From: Flavobacterium hibisci
Lineage (GTDB): Bacteria > Bacteroidota > Bacteroidia > Flavobacteriales > Flavobacteriaceae
NCBI RefSeq assembly: GCF_020026925.1
Contig: NZ_JAIQDW010000008.1
Coordinates: 62,001 to 126,000, forward strand
Length of the DNA: 64,000 nt
Reading direction: 5' to 3'
Both the position numbers and the translations under genes were made by a program. Under the pieces are notes generated by a model. It was not told the DNA's origin. It made no database searches and worked only from the letters and a program-made list of their open reading frames with translations. Shown here piece by piece: positions 16,138-24,937 of this stretch (its first letter is position 1; every line of letters starts with the position of its first letter).

Positions 16138-17061
16138 TTATATCTCTATGTCAAACTGAGTTAACGACTTAAATTGCTGTAATCGAATCGCTACTTCGGC
16201 TTTGCTTAAGGTTTCCATCCTCTCTGTTCCAAATTTTTCTACGCAGAACGAAGCTAAATTTGAACCGTAAATAATTGCATTTTTCATGTTTCCGAAAGAG
16301 ATGTTTTCGCTTTGCGCAATAAAACCAGAAAAACCGCCTGCGAAAGTATCTCCAGCTCCTGTTGGATCAAAAACTTCTTCTAAAGGTAAAGCGGGTGCAA
16401 AGAAAACTTCTCTGTTGTGGAATAAAAGTGCGCCGTGTTCTCCTTTTTTGATCACCACATATTTTGGCCCCATATCCTGGATTTTGGCAGCGGCTTTTAC
16501 TAATGAATATTCACCTGATAACTGTCTTGCTTCTTCGTCATTGATTGTGATAACATCTACGCGTTTGATAACGTCCAGTAATTCCGGAAGAGCACAGTCC
16601 ATCCAGAAGTTCATTGTATCTAAAACTACTAGTTTTGGTTTTTTCTCCATTTGATCCAAAACACTGCTTTGTACTAATGGATGCAAGTTTCCTAACATCA
16701 CCACATCAGCATCTTTGAAATTTTGAGGAACTTTTGGCTGAAAATCAGCTAAAACATTTAACTCAGTTACCAAAGTGTCTCTAGAATTTAAATCGTTATG
16801 ATATAAACCGCTCCAGAAAAAGGTTTTTCCGCCTTTTACAATTTCGATACCGGAGATATCGATATTTTTTGAAGTCAGTAAATCTAAATGTTCTTGAGGA
16901 AAATCGTCGCCAACTACAGAAACTATGGCCGATTGCAGGTTGAAAAAGGATGCTGATAAACCAATATATGTTGCAGCACCGCCTAATATTTTGTCTGTTT
17001 TTCCAAAAGGAGTTTCAATCGCGTCGAAAGCAACTGTTCCAACAATCAATAATTTATTCAT
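16138..17061 (-). CDS. PfkB family carbohydrate or nucleoside kinase
   Basis: I use the ATG at 17061 (MNKLLIVGTVAFDAIETPFG), giving 307 residues; the upstream in-frame Met is not supported and overlaps the promoter. The fold has the N-terminal GGAATYIGLSASFF sugar-binding region and the C-terminal DPTGAGDTFAGGF motif with the catalytic Asp and anion hole. The family phosphorylates ribose, fructose phosphates, adenosine or similar; the substrate is unknown. It lies just upstream of the PurF-like gene on the same strand, which hints at a role in ribose or nucleoside salvage feeding purine metabolism, as inference only. Confidence 0.88.
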   Translation of the reverse strand: MNKLLIVGTVAFDAIETPFGKTDKILGGAATYIGLSASFFNLQSAIVSVVGDDFPQEHLDLLTSKNIDISGIEIVKGGKTFFWSGLYHNDLNSRDTLVTELNVLADFQPKVPQNFKDADVVMLGNLHPLVQSSVLDQMEKKPKLVVLDTMNFWMDCALPELLDVIKRVDVITINDEEARQLSGEYSLVKAAAKIQDMGPKYVVIKKGEHGALLFHNREVFFAPALPLEEVFDPTGAGDTFAGGFSGFIAQSENISFGNMKNAIIYGSNLASFCVEKFGTERMETLSKAEVAIRLQQFKSLTQFDIEI

Positions 17062-17085
17062 TTTATGAATTTCGAATTTAAGGTG

Positions 17086-17116
17086 CAAAGATACTTTATA
17101 AGTTACAATATTGCAA
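17086..17116 (-). promoter_or_regulatory. Promoter of the PfkB kinase gene
   Basis: On the minus strand TTG is followed after 20 bp by TATCTTTG (17086-17093), a good Bacteroidota promoter, 25 bp before the ATG at 17061. This proximity also argues against the longer upstream start. Confidence 0.65.
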
Positions 17117-17265
17117 CGGTTTGTAATCTCAAAGTTTTCATAAAATAACAACGATGATTTCTAAGTAAAACACTTGTAAATGAATTGTTTAAAATTGTTT
17201 TTCTGAACGCTTATAATAGGTTTTCCGGATTTAAAATGCAACTTATATTTTGAAAAAAATGGCGA

Positions 17266-17670
17266 TTATAATTCATACTTCTTATCAAAATAATTCTTCA
17301 AAATCCCAACCTGAACCAAAATCATGAAAGGAACGATCAGAATAGCATACAAGATGTTTTTGGAAAAATGAATTCCTGAGAATACGGCTGAAATTTTGTC
17401 AGAATATAATTTCCCAACTTCGTCAATTTTAAGAGTGCTTTCGGAAACTGAAAAAAGAGAAGTATAAACCACCAAGAAAGCTAAAGCAATTCCAATGGAA
17501 ACCCAGACCGGTTTAGAAATTAAAGGTTTATATGCTGTGCTTTTTTTCTCTTCCAAAATTAGAACTTCAGCCATTATTTTAGAAGTGAAATCTATTGATG
17601 GTGACTGCAGTTTTTCTTCAGCCATCATTTTATCAATAAGTTGTTCTATATCTTTATCGCTCTCTCTCAT
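17266..17670 (-). CDS. Putative membrane anti-sigma protein
   Basis: A 134-residue protein with a cytoplasmic N-terminal part (MRESDKDIEQLIDKMMAEEK) and two hydrophobic segments (about residues 52-72 and 103-124). It overlaps the end of the ECF sigma gene by 17 bp, so the two are translationally coupled. A small two-helix membrane protein directly behind an ECF sigma gene is most simply an anti-sigma factor, but no zinc-binding HxxxCxxC or other anti-sigma motif is present, so the role is inferred from position. Confidence 0.6.
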   Translation of the reverse strand: MRESDKDIEQLIDKMMAEEKLQSPSIDFTSKIMAEVLILEEKKSTAYKPLISKPVWVSIGIALAFLVVYTSLFSVSESTLKIDEVGKLYSDKISAVFSGIHFSKNILYAILIVPFMILVQVGILKNYFDKKYEL

Positions 17671-18241
17671 AACATTGTATTGTTTCTGGTTCTAACTGCT
17701 GTCTCAAAATTACAGCTAATTTCTGTCGGCTTCTGAATAATTTTACCTTGACATTATTAGCATTGATATTCATGATTTTGCCAATTTCTTCTAAGCTTTG
17801 ATCTTCGAAATAAAATAAGGTCAGCAGGAAATTTTCATCTTCCGGTAACAAATTTAAGCAATTTTGAATAGTTTGCCTTCGTTCCTTGTCTTCCAAAGCA
17901 CTCAAAGCGTTGTCCATTGTTTTAATCAAATGGGCTGAAAATTCATCAATTGAAATATTTAAATCTTCTTTTTTGTTTTTCTTCAAACGGTCTAAGCAGG
18001 TATTGTAGGCGATTTTATAAATCCAGGTCGAAAATTTAGAATCGCCTTTAAATTTGCCTAATGAATTATAAACTTTGATAAAAGTATCCTGAGCAACTTC
18101 TTCAGCTTCTTCTCTGTTTTTAATCATTTTCAAGGCCAGAGTAAAAATCATGTCTTTATACCGGTCGACCAGGGCGGCAAAAGAACTCGTCTCGCCCTGC
18201 AGGATTCTGTCGATATAATGCTGATCATTTAAAGTACTCAT
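17654..18241 (-). CDS. ECF-type RNA polymerase sigma factor
   Basis: Starts best at the ATG at 18241 (MSTLNDQHYIDRILQGE), 195 residues. Region 2 (about 10-80) contains LVDRYKDMIFTLALKM, EEVAQDTFIKVY and FSTWIYKIAYNTCLDRL; region 4 (about 125-180) contains LLPEDENFLLTLFYFEDQSLEEIGKIMNI and the helix-turn-helix VKVKLFRSRQKL. The 3' end overlaps the putative anti-sigma gene. The divergent small membrane protein at 18512 often accompanies such pairs. The signal is unknown; RseP in this window is a candidate processing protease only in principle. Confidence 0.92.
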   Translation of the reverse strand: MSTLNDQHYIDRILQGETSSFAALVDRYKDMIFTLALKMIKNREEAEEVAQDTFIKVYNSLGKFKGDSKFSTWIYKIAYNTCLDRLKKNKKEDLNISIDEFSAHLIKTMDNALSALEDKERRQTIQNCLNLLPEDENFLLTLFYFEDQSLEEIGKIMNINANNVKVKLFRSRQKLAVILRQQLEPETIQCYERER

Positions 18242-18511
18242 ATTATATAGGACGACAAGCTGTTTGTTTAGGTTACAGATAAAATGAAAAATAAATTCCA
18301 AACGGATAAAATTCCAATTAGCGGAATTACATATATAGATGAACTTTGTAAAGGTTTTAAATTTTGATAAGGTTTTTTGTTATTAAAATTAATTGATTAT
18401 CAGTGGTTTTTTGGAATTTGGAATTTAAATTTTCAAATATTTTAATAAAGTTGTAACCTGAATTTAAAAAGCATCGTCCTATGGAATATCAATCAATTAA
18501 AACAAAATATT

Positions 18512-18862
18512 ATGTTAGCAGGAATTTTAGTACCCCTCAGTTTTTTTCTGATGGTTTTCGGAATTATTTATCTTATTTACTCAACACGAAACAGGGAACG
18601 ATTAGCTCTTATTGAAAAAGGGGTAGATGCCAGTATTTTTTTAGAAGGAAAAGCGAAAGGCGTTCCGGCATGGAAAATATTTATTGTGAATTTAGCATTC
18701 TTATTAATAGGAGGCGGTCTCGGGATATTTATTGCATTATTAATAACAACTTATACTTCTTTAGAAGATGATGCCGTTTATCCTTCTATTATTTTTATAA
18801 TGTCAGGAGTTGGTTTATTGGTTGGGTTTAGAACAGCCAAGGATTTGGATAAAGAGCAATAG
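18512..18862 (+). CDS. Small membrane protein, DUF6249-like
   Basis: A 116-residue protein with three hydrophobic segments (about 4-24, 52-75 and 90-108) and a conserved-looking cytoplasmic stretch RNRERLALIEKGVDASIF between the first two. I associate this arrangement with DUF6249-type proteins, found next to ECF sigma genes in Bacteroidota, though without a search this is tentative. It is divergent from the sigma/anti-sigma pair and may be part of the same regulon. Function unknown. Confidence 0.7.
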   Translation: MLAGILVPLSFFLMVFGIIYLIYSTRNRERLALIEKGVDASIFLEGKAKGVPAWKIFIVNLAFLLIGGGLGIFIALLITTYTSLEDDAVYPSIIFIMSGVGLLVGFRTAKDLDKEQ

Positions 18863-18878
18863 CCGTTTTAAGTTAATG

Positions 18879-18917
18879 AAAAAACGTATCGGGATTAGAT
18901 TTTCGATACGTTTTTTA
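18879..18917. terminator. Bidirectional terminator between the small membrane protein and rnhA
   Basis: AAAACGTATCG (18881-18891) and CGATACGTTTT (18904-18914) pair perfectly, with A and T runs outside the stem on both sides. Confidence 0.8.
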
Positions 18918-18918
18918 A

Positions 18919-19398
18919 TTATATCAGTTTAGAATCAGTTGTTTCATAAAAAGAATCTACAGAAAGTTTAGGCTGCATGGATGCCATAACAGCCAGTTGG
19001 TCGCATCGTTCATTTTGCGGATGGTTATTATGGCCTTTGATCCATTTAAAATCGACCTGATGTTTGCGGTACACAATTAAAAAACGCTTCCAGAGGTCGG
19101 CATTTTTTCTTCCGGCAAAACCTTTTTTCTCCCATCCTAAAACCCATTTTTTTTCAACAGAATCCACAACATATTTAGAATCTGAAATTACCAGTACTTT
19201 CATGTTTGGCTTTTTGAGTTTTTCTAATCCCACAATTACAGCCAGAAGTTCCATTCTGTTATTAGTAGTGAGGCGAAAACCTTCGTAGAATTCTTTTTTA
19301 TGTGGAGTCCCGACGAGTTCCATCACTACCCCGTAACCTCCATTTCCTGGATTTCCTTTTGCGGCACCGTCTGTATATATATGTACTTCGTGATTCAT
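18919..19398 (-). CDS. rnhA: Ribonuclease HI
   Basis: A 159-residue RNase H1 degrading the RNA strand of RNA-DNA hybrids. Catalytic acids Asp 10 (YTDGAAKGNPG), Glu 50 (NNRMEL), Asp 73 (ISDSKYV) and Asp 133 (RCDQLA) are in place, with His 123 in KGHNNHPQNE. Length and spacing are normal. It is followed by purN upstream on the same strand, with an AT-rich spacer of about 90 bp (19399-19486) filled by degenerate repeats of TCTAA/TTAGA. Confidence 0.96.
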   Translation of the reverse strand: MNHEVHIYTDGAAKGNPGNGGYGVVMELVGTPHKKEFYEGFRLTTNNRMELLAVIVGLEKLKKPNMKVLVISDSKYVVDSVEKKWVLGWEKKGFAGRKNADLWKRFLIVYRKHQVDFKWIKGHNNHPQNERCDQLAVMASMQPKLSVDSFYETTDSKLI

Positions 19399-19486
19399 TT
19401 AGATATCTTAGATATTAGAATTTAGATTTTTCAGATTTGGATTTTCAGACTCTTAAAATCTAAGAAGTCTAACAATCTAAAACAAT
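19399..19486. repeat. Degenerate TTAGA/TCTAA repeat tract between purN and rnhA
   Basis: The spacer carries many short copies of TTAGAT or its complement ATCTAA (for example TTAGATATCTTAGATATTAG). No promoter or gene is seen in it. Such low-complexity spacers within operons recur elsewhere in the window (38698-38756). Confidence 0.5.
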
Positions 19487-20050
19487 TTATTGTTCTAATA
19501 TGGTCTGAATAATTTCCGGAAAATGTTTTTGCTCCAGTTCATGAATCTTCTCTGCAACGGTTTCTGGAGTGTCTTCGTCTGTTAAAGCCACATTTGCCTG
19601 AAAAATAATAGCCCCTTCATCATAATGCTCATTTACATAATGAATTGATATTCCGGTTTCTTTCTCCTTATTATTAACTATCGCCCTGTGTATATGCATC
19701 CCGTACATACCTTTCCCTCCGTAATTGGGTAAAAGCGCAGGATGTATGTTGATTATTTTATGAGGGTATTGTTCGATTATATTTTCAGGGAATTTGAGTA
19801 AAAAACCAGCCAGGACAATCAAATCCGGATCGATTTTTTGTATTTTTTGTAAGATATTATGTTCTAAAAGTTCGTTTTTTGAGAAGATTTCGACTGGAAT
19901 TTGATGTTTTTCTGCCCTTCCAATGACTTTTGCATTGGCGTTATTTGTAAAAATGGAAACAACTCTTGCGATTTCGGTTTTTTTAAAGTATGTAATAATA
20001 TTTTCTGCGTTACTTCCTGAACCTGAGGCAAAAACGATAATTTTTTTCAT
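19487..20050 (-). CDS. purN: Phosphoribosylglycinamide formyltransferase
   Basis: Start taken at the ATG at 20050 (MKKIIVFASGSGSNAEN), which gives 187 residues and the standard N-terminus; the longer frame adds a hydrophobic stretch foreign to the family. It transfers a formyl group from 10-formyl-tetrahydrofolate to GAR in purine synthesis. The catalytic Asn-His pair is in IINIHPALLPNYGGKGMYG and the Asp in YDEGAIIFQ. It is divergent from acpP, the common arrangement in this phylum. Confidence 0.95.
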   Translation of the reverse strand: MKKIIVFASGSGSNAENIITYFKKTEIARVVSIFTNNANAKVIGRAEKHQIPVEIFSKNELLEHNILQKIQKIDPDLIVLAGFLLKFPENIIEQYPHKIINIHPALLPNYGGKGMYGMHIHRAIVNNKEKETGISIHYVNEHYDEGAIIFQANVALTDEDTPETVAEKIHELEQKHFPEIIQTILEQ

Positions 20051-20166
20051 AATCAAATTTATTTTGAGAATGCAAAAAACGGAATAAAAAATCAAAATAA
20101 ATAGTATTGAAACACCTTTCTTGAAATTAATTTTATAAATTAGTAACACATTTATTAACTAAATAG

Positions 20167-20195
20167 TTGTTTTAAAATAAAGTTTTTTATTTTTG
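20167..20195 (+). promoter_or_regulatory. Promoter of acpP
   Basis: TTG at 20167-20169 and TATTTTTG at 20188-20195 are 18 bp apart, followed after 30 bp by the acpP ATG. Confidence 0.65.
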
Positions 20196-20225
20196 CCAAC
20201 AAATTAAATTCTAAAATTAAAGATT

Positions 20226-20462
20226 ATGTCAGACATTGCATCAAGAGTAAAAGCGATTATCGTAGACAAATTAGGTGTTGACGAAAACGAAGTTGTAACA
20301 GAAGCAAGCTTCACTAATGATTTAGGAGCTGACTCATTAGACACTGTTGAGCTTATTATGGAATTCGAAAAAGAATTTGATATTCAAATTCCAGACGATC
20401 AAGCAGAAAACATTGCTACTGTTGGTCAAGCTATTTCTTATATCGAGGAAGCTAAAAAATAA
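20226..20462 (+). CDS. acpP: Acyl carrier protein
   Basis: A 78-residue acidic carrier protein for fatty acid synthesis. Ser 37 in [15 protein letters not shown] carries the phosphopantetheine arm. Followed by fabF, its partner condensing enzyme, after two hairpins. Confidence 0.98.
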   Translation: MSDIASRVKAIIVDKLGVDENEVVTEASFTNDLGADSLDTVELIMEFEKEFDIQIPDDQAENIATVGQAISYIEEAKK

Positions 20463-20468
20463 TAATAT

Positions 20469-20510
20469 CACACCCGATTCTGATTTAATTAGAATTCGGG
20501 TGTTATTATT
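20469..20510 (+). terminator. Terminator-like hairpin after acpP
   Basis: ACACCCGA-TTCT and AGAATTCGGGTGT pair (one bulge), followed by a T-rich stretch with an A. Since fabF follows, it may reduce rather than stop transcription, which would fit a higher need for ACP. Confidence 0.65.
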
Positions 20511-20570
20511 TTAAAAAAAATTAAAATTTCGATTGATTTTCAATCCAAAAGATATATTTATATTGTAATT

Positions 20571-20617
20571 CCCATGGCTCTTAAGTAACAATACAGTTAA
20601 GAAATCATGGGTTTTAT
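20571..20617 (+). terminator. Second hairpin, just before fabF
   Basis: CCCATG (20571-20576) pairs with CATGGG (20606-20611), and CTTAA with TTAAG inside, followed by TTTTATTTG. It lies about 30 bp before the fabF ATG, so it is in the fabF leader. Confidence 0.5.
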
Positions 20618-20643
20618 TTGTTTAAGATACAAAACACATATTT

Positions 20644-21897
20644 ATGGCATTAAAGCGAGTTGTTGTAACAGGATTAGGTGCTCTTACTCCTATCGGGAAT
20701 AATATCCAGGAGTATTGGGATGCACTTATTAATGGAGTTAGCGGTGCTGCCCCAATAACGTATTACGATACAGAGAAACATAAAACCAAGTTTGCCTGTG
20801 AAGTAAAAAACTTCATTATTGAGGATTATATGGACCGTAAAGAATCTCGTAGATTAGATAAATTTGCTCAGTATGCAATTGCTGCGAGTGATGAAGCTAT
20901 TAAAGATGCGGGATTAACAGACGAAAATATCGACAAACAAAGAGTAGGAGTTATCTGGGGAGCAGGAATTGGAGGTTTAGAAACTTTCCAGGATGAAGTA
21001 ATGTACTATGCAAAAGGTGACGGAACCCCAAAATTCAATCCTTTCTTTATTCCTAAAATGATCGCTGATATTGCACCGGCACATATTTCGATGCGTAATG
21101 GTTATATGGGACCTAATTATACTACTGTTTCGGCTTGTGCTTCTTCTGCAAATGCTTTAATTGATGCTTTCAACTATATTCGTTTAGGGATGTGTGATGT
21201 TATTGTATCTGGTGGTTCTGAAGCCGCAGTTACAATTGCTGGTATGGGAGGTTTTAGTTCAATGCACGCTCTTTCAACAAGAAACGAAAGCCCGGAAACA
21301 GCTTCCAGACCTTTTGATGCAACCAGAGATGGTTTTGTTTTAGGTGAAGGCGCAGGAGCTTTGGTTCTTGAAGAATATGAACATGCAAAAGCCAGAGGAG
21401 CAAAAATTTATTGTGAAATTGGTGGCGGCGGAATGTCATCTGATGCTTACCATTTAACAGCTCCACATCCGGAGGGAATAGGTGTTATTGCAGTAATGAA
21501 AAATACTTTAAGAGATGCCGGAATGAACCCTGAAGATGTTGATCATATCAACACTCATGGAACTTCAACTCCTCTTGGTGACGTAGCTGAGTTAAAAGCT
21601 ATTAGTAATGTTTTTGGTGAACATGCTAAAAATATCAATATAAATTCAACAAAATCAATGACAGGGCATTTACTTGGTGCTGCAGGTGCTATCGAAGCTA
21701 TTGCTTCTATTTTAGCAATGAAACACAGTATTGTTCCTCCAACAATAAATCATACTGTGGTGGATGAAAACATTGATCCATCATTAAATCTGACCTTAAA
21801 TAAACCTCAAAAAAGAGAAGTAAATGTTGCTATGAGTAATACTTTTGGTTTTGGAGGACATAATGCCTGTGTATTGTTTAAAAAATTAGCTGACTAA
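20644..21897 (+). CDS. fabF: 3-oxoacyl-[acyl-carrier-protein] synthase II
   Basis: A 417-residue KAS II that elongates acyl-ACP with malonyl-ACP. The Cys-His-His triad is Cys 165 (SACASSANA), His 305 (NTHGTST) and probably His 342 (TGHLLGAAG); the GFGGHN loop ends at about residue 407. Length is standard. It is followed after only 9 bp by rnc, giving the acpP-fabF-rnc order that is widespread in bacteria. Confidence 0.98.
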   Translation: MALKRVVVTGLGALTPIGNNIQEYWDALINGVSGAAPITYYDTEKHKTKFACEVKNFIIEDYMDRKESRRLDKFAQYAIAASDEAIKDAGLTDENIDKQRVGVIWGAGIGGLETFQDEVMYYAKGDGTPKFNPFFIPKMIADIAPAHISMRNGYMGPNYTTVSACASSANALIDAFNYIRLGMCDVIVSGGSEAAVTIAGMGGFSSMHALSTRNESPETASRPFDATRDGFVLGEGAGALVLEEYEHAKARGAKIYCEIGGGGMSSDAYHLTAPHPEGIGVIAVMKNTLRDAGMNPEDVDHINTHGTSTPLGDVAELKAISNVFGEHAKNININSTKSMTGHLLGAAGAIEAIASILAMKHSIVPPTINHTVVDENIDPSLNLTLNKPQKREVNVAMSNTFGFGGHNACVLFKKLAD

Positions 21898-21906
21898 TTT
21901 CTGTAT

Positions 21907-22647
21907 ATGAATATTATCAAAAAAATATTTTCAAAATCCCGTTCTCAAGAAGACGGGATTTTTTTTGACACTATTCAGAAAATTCTTGGTTTTCAGCCAG
22001 TTTCGCTGGGATTTTACAGGAAAGCTTTTACGCATCGCTCTTCTAATAAATTGGATGAATCGGGAAATCCAATTAATTATGAGCGACTTGAGTTTCTGGG
22101 AGATGCTATGTTGAGCTCTGTCATAGCTGCGCATTTGTATAATAAAGCGCCTAACGGAGATGAGGGTTATTTAACCAAAATGCGCTCTAAAATTGTGAGC
22201 AGGGAACACTTAAACGAATTAGGTAAAGATTTGAATTTAGTACGATTTGTAGAGAGTAAAGTGCCTATCCAGCATTTTGGTGAAAATATTCATGGAAATA
22301 TTTTCGAAGCACTTATAGGTGCAATTTATTTAGATCGTGGATATTCTTTTTGTGAAAAATTTATTCAAAACAGAGTTATTATACCGTATGTTGATATTGC
22401 CCGGCTTGAAGGAAAAGTGATCAGTTATAAGAGTCTGGTTATTGAATGGTGTCAGAAGGAAAAGAAAGTCTTTCATTATGATATTTTTGAAGATAATGGC
22501 ATTGACGGACAGCGTTTGTTTGGGGTCAAATTAAGTATAGACGATAAAATTATAGCAAGGGCACGAGCTACTTCGAAAAAGAAGGCAGAAGAGAAAGCAT
22601 CACAGCGCGCTTATTTCGCATTTCAGGAAAAAATGGATAAGAAATAA
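21907..22647 (+). CDS. rnc: Ribonuclease III
   Basis: A 246-residue double-strand-specific RNase for rRNA and mRNA processing. The signature ERLEFLGDAML is at residues 59-69, with the second catalytic acid in EALIGAIYLDRG; the C-terminal dsRNA-binding domain (about 175-240) ends with ARARATSKKKAEEKASQRAY. An N-terminal extension of about 15 residues precedes the domain. It is coupled to fabF with a 9-bp gap. Confidence 0.97.
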   Translation: MNIIKKIFSKSRSQEDGIFFDTIQKILGFQPVSLGFYRKAFTHRSSNKLDESGNPINYERLEFLGDAMLSSVIAAHLYNKAPNGDEGYLTKMRSKIVSREHLNELGKDLNLVRFVESKVPIQHFGENIHGNIFEALIGAIYLDRGYSFCEKFIQNRVIIPYVDIARLEGKVISYKSLVIEWCQKEKKVFHYDIFEDNGIDGQRLFGVKLSIDDKIIARARATSKKKAEEKASQRAYFAFQEKMDKK

Positions 22648-22772
22648 TGCAAAAAGTAGTGTACTATTCTTAATGCTATAACGTTTTCGTTTATAAATTA
22701 ATAAAAACATACTGTAGTTAACTATTTAAGCTACGATAGAAATAGTATATTTACAGCTTGATATTTCATGAC

Positions 22773-23261
22773 ATGGCTGTTCATAGATTGGATTTAGACG
22801 AATTTGACGAGATTGATTATTATTTAATGGCAATCCATACTTCTTTAGAAGATTATAGATTAGCCTATTTTATAAATAAAAAACTTCCGATAAACTTAAG
22901 TAAGAGCAAAAACGAGATTCATGCTCAGACTAAGGAAGGTGAGACAAATTTTTCAAGATTCTATTACTATGATGCCGAGAAAGCCATTTCGTGGAACTTG
23001 ATTCAGAATAAAAATGAAATCATTTCTGTGAGTAAAAATGATTTTCAGAATTTGTTTTCTAATGAAAATAGTGAGATTTCAACAACAATTCATTTACTTC
23101 CTGAATTCAAAAAAGTAGATTTTTTCCTGAAAATCGATAATAGCGGTGAGGCTATAAACTTTTCAGAAATACAGCAAAAGCTAAATACAATTGAGAGTAT
23201 CGCGGCTATTTATGCTGTAGATATCAATAAAATAAAATCAAAAAACAATTTAATTTTTTAA
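22773..23261 (+). CDS. IPExxxVDY family protein
   Basis: A 162-residue cytoplasmic protein of the family named after IPExxxVDY, seen here as the variant LPEFKKVDFFLKI near residue 110. The ATG at 22773 (MAVHRLDLDEFDEIDYYL) is chosen over an upstream TTG at 22758. The family sits between rnc and pyk in many Bacteroidota, as here, and ends just 4 bp before pyk. Function unknown; its position suggests co-expression with these housekeeping genes. Confidence 0.82.
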   Translation: MAVHRLDLDEFDEIDYYLMAIHTSLEDYRLAYFINKKLPINLSKSKNEIHAQTKEGETNFSRFYYYDAEKAISWNLIQNKNEIISVSKNDFQNLFSNENSEISTTIHLLPEFKKVDFFLKIDNSGEAINFSEIQQKLNTIESIAAIYAVDINKIKSKNNLIF

Positions 23262-23265
23262 AGAA

Positions 23266-24699
23266 ATGCTTACAAACAAAAAAACCAAAATTGTAGCTAC
23301 GCTTGGGCCTGCATGTAGTACGAGAGAGATCATTAAAGATATGATCGAAGCAGGGGTTAATGTGTTCAGAATCAATTTTTCGCATGCAGATTATGAAGGA
23401 GTTAAAGAGAAAATAAATATTATTAGAGGACTAAACGAAGAATTTGGTTACACTACAGCAATTCTAGGGGATTTGCAAGGGCCAAAACTTAGAGTTGGTG
23501 TAATGGAAGAAGGGACTGTAGTTAATGATGGTGATTTAATCACTTTTACAACTGCTGAGGATATTATCGGAAATGCAAAAAAAGCATTTATGAAATATCA
23601 AAATTTCCCAAATGATGTAAATGTTGGTGAGCGTATTTTGCTTGATGATGGTAAATTGATTTTTGAAATTGTTTCAACAGATAAAAAGTCTGAAGTTGTT
23701 GCAAAGGTAATTCAGGGTGGGGAATTGAAATCTAAAAAAGGAGTCAATCTTCCAAACACTAAAATTTCATTACCAGCTTTAACTGAAAAAGATATTGCAG
23801 ATGCCATTTTTGCTATTGAGCAAAAAGTAGACTGGATAGCACTTTCGTTTGTGAAAACACCTCGTGATTTGCAAGACTTACAGGAGTTAATTGCAAAACA
23901 TTCGGAAGTTAAAATTCCAATTATTGCTAAAATTGAAATGCCGGAAGCCCTTGAGAATATGGATAGAATTGTAGCTTATTGCGATGGTTTGATGGTGGCT
24001 CGTGGGGATTTAGGAGTTGAACTTCCTGCTCATGAAGTGCCATTGGTTCAAAAAGACTTAATCCGCAGGGCAAAAACTGCAAGAATTCCTGTTATCGTTG
24101 CTACACAAATGATGGAAACAATGATTACAAGTCTGACTCCAACAAGAGCTGAAGTTAATGACGTTGCGAACTCAGTAATGGACGGAGCTGATGCTGTGAT
24201 GTTATCTGGAGAAACTGCTACTGGAAATTATCCGGTACAGGTAATTCAGAGAATGACGCAGATTTGTGAAGCTGTTGAAGATTCTCCGCTTATTCATGTA
24301 CCTCAAAATACACCTCAAATCAAAACAAAACGTTTTATTACTAAAACAATTTGTCAACAGGCTGCTATAATGGCCAACACAATTCAGGCAAAAGCAATCT
24401 GTACACTTACAAATAGCGGTTATACTGCTTTCCAAATTTCTGCCTGGAGACCATCCTCTGCACATATCCTGGTATTTACTTCAAACAGAAGGATTTTAAC
24501 GCAATTAAATTTATTATGGGGAGTTAAATCATTCTTCTATGATAATGAAAGCAGTACTGATGATACAGTAACTGATGTAAATAAAATTGCTGTAGAAAAA
24601 GGTTATGCTGTAAAAGGAGATTATTTAATTAATCTTGCTGCAATGCCTATTAAAGACAAAGGAATGGTAAATACCATGAGAGTTTCTGAAATAGAATAA
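23266..24699 (+). CDS. pyk: Pyruvate kinase
   Basis: A 477-residue glycolytic enzyme making pyruvate and ATP from phosphoenolpyruvate. Seen are TKIVATLGPACST, the substrate-binding RINFSHADYEG, the active-site IIAKIEMPEALEN with its Lys, DGLMVARGDLGVE for metal binding, and MLSGETATGNYP. A B domain lies at about 70-170 and the C-terminal domain after 345. It is shorter than enzymes with an extra C-terminal domain. Closed by a strong terminator. Confidence 0.98.
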   Translation: MLTNKKTKIVATLGPACSTREIIKDMIEAGVNVFRINFSHADYEGVKEKINIIRGLNEEFGYTTAILGDLQGPKLRVGVMEEGTVVNDGDLITFTTAEDIIGNAKKAFMKYQNFPNDVNVGERILLDDGKLIFEIVSTDKKSEVVAKVIQGGELKSKKGVNLPNTKISLPALTEKDIADAIFAIEQKVDWIALSFVKTPRDLQDLQELIAKHSEVKIPIIAKIEMPEALENMDRIVAYCDGLMVARGDLGVELPAHEVPLVQKDLIRRAKTARIPVIVATQMMETMITSLTPTRAEVNDVANSVMDGADAVMLSGETATGNYPVQVIQRMTQICEAVEDSPLIHVPQNTPQIKTKRFITKTICQQAAIMANTIQAKAICTLTNSGYTAFQISAWRPSSAHILVFTSNRRILTQLNLLWGVKSFFYDNESSTDDTVTDVNKIAVEKGYAVKGDYLINLAAMPIKDKGMVNTMRVSEIE

Positions 24700-24723
24700 A
24701 TTTTTTAGAAAACAGCTAAATAT

Positions 24724-24760
24724 AAAAGCCGCCAAAATCTATTTTTGGTGGCTTTTCTGT
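24724..24760 (+). terminator. Terminator after pyk
   Basis: AAAAGCCGCCAAAA pairs with TTTTGGTGGCTTTT (one G-U) around TCTAT. It closes the acpP-fabF-rnc-pyk block. Confidence 0.85.
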
Positions 24761-24937
24761 ATAAAACGCTTTAATTTATTTTTTCTTTTGTTTGATAAAT
24801 AATTGATTTTAAGCAAATTATAAATAATGCAATGAAAATTTAACGAAACAGATACTAACAAATTGTATAGAATTTGATTGTTTTGTAACAAAATATAAAT
24901 TGTAATTACTAATTTATTAAATCATTAAATAAAAATT

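Noticed and set aside
17062-17151. N-terminal extension of the PfkB kinase
   Set aside because: The extra residues overlap the promoter at 17086-17116 and are not part of the fold.
22758-22772. TTG start for the IPExxxVDY protein
   Set aside because: The ATG at 22773 gives the typical N-terminus MAVHRL, so the upstream TTG is not needed.
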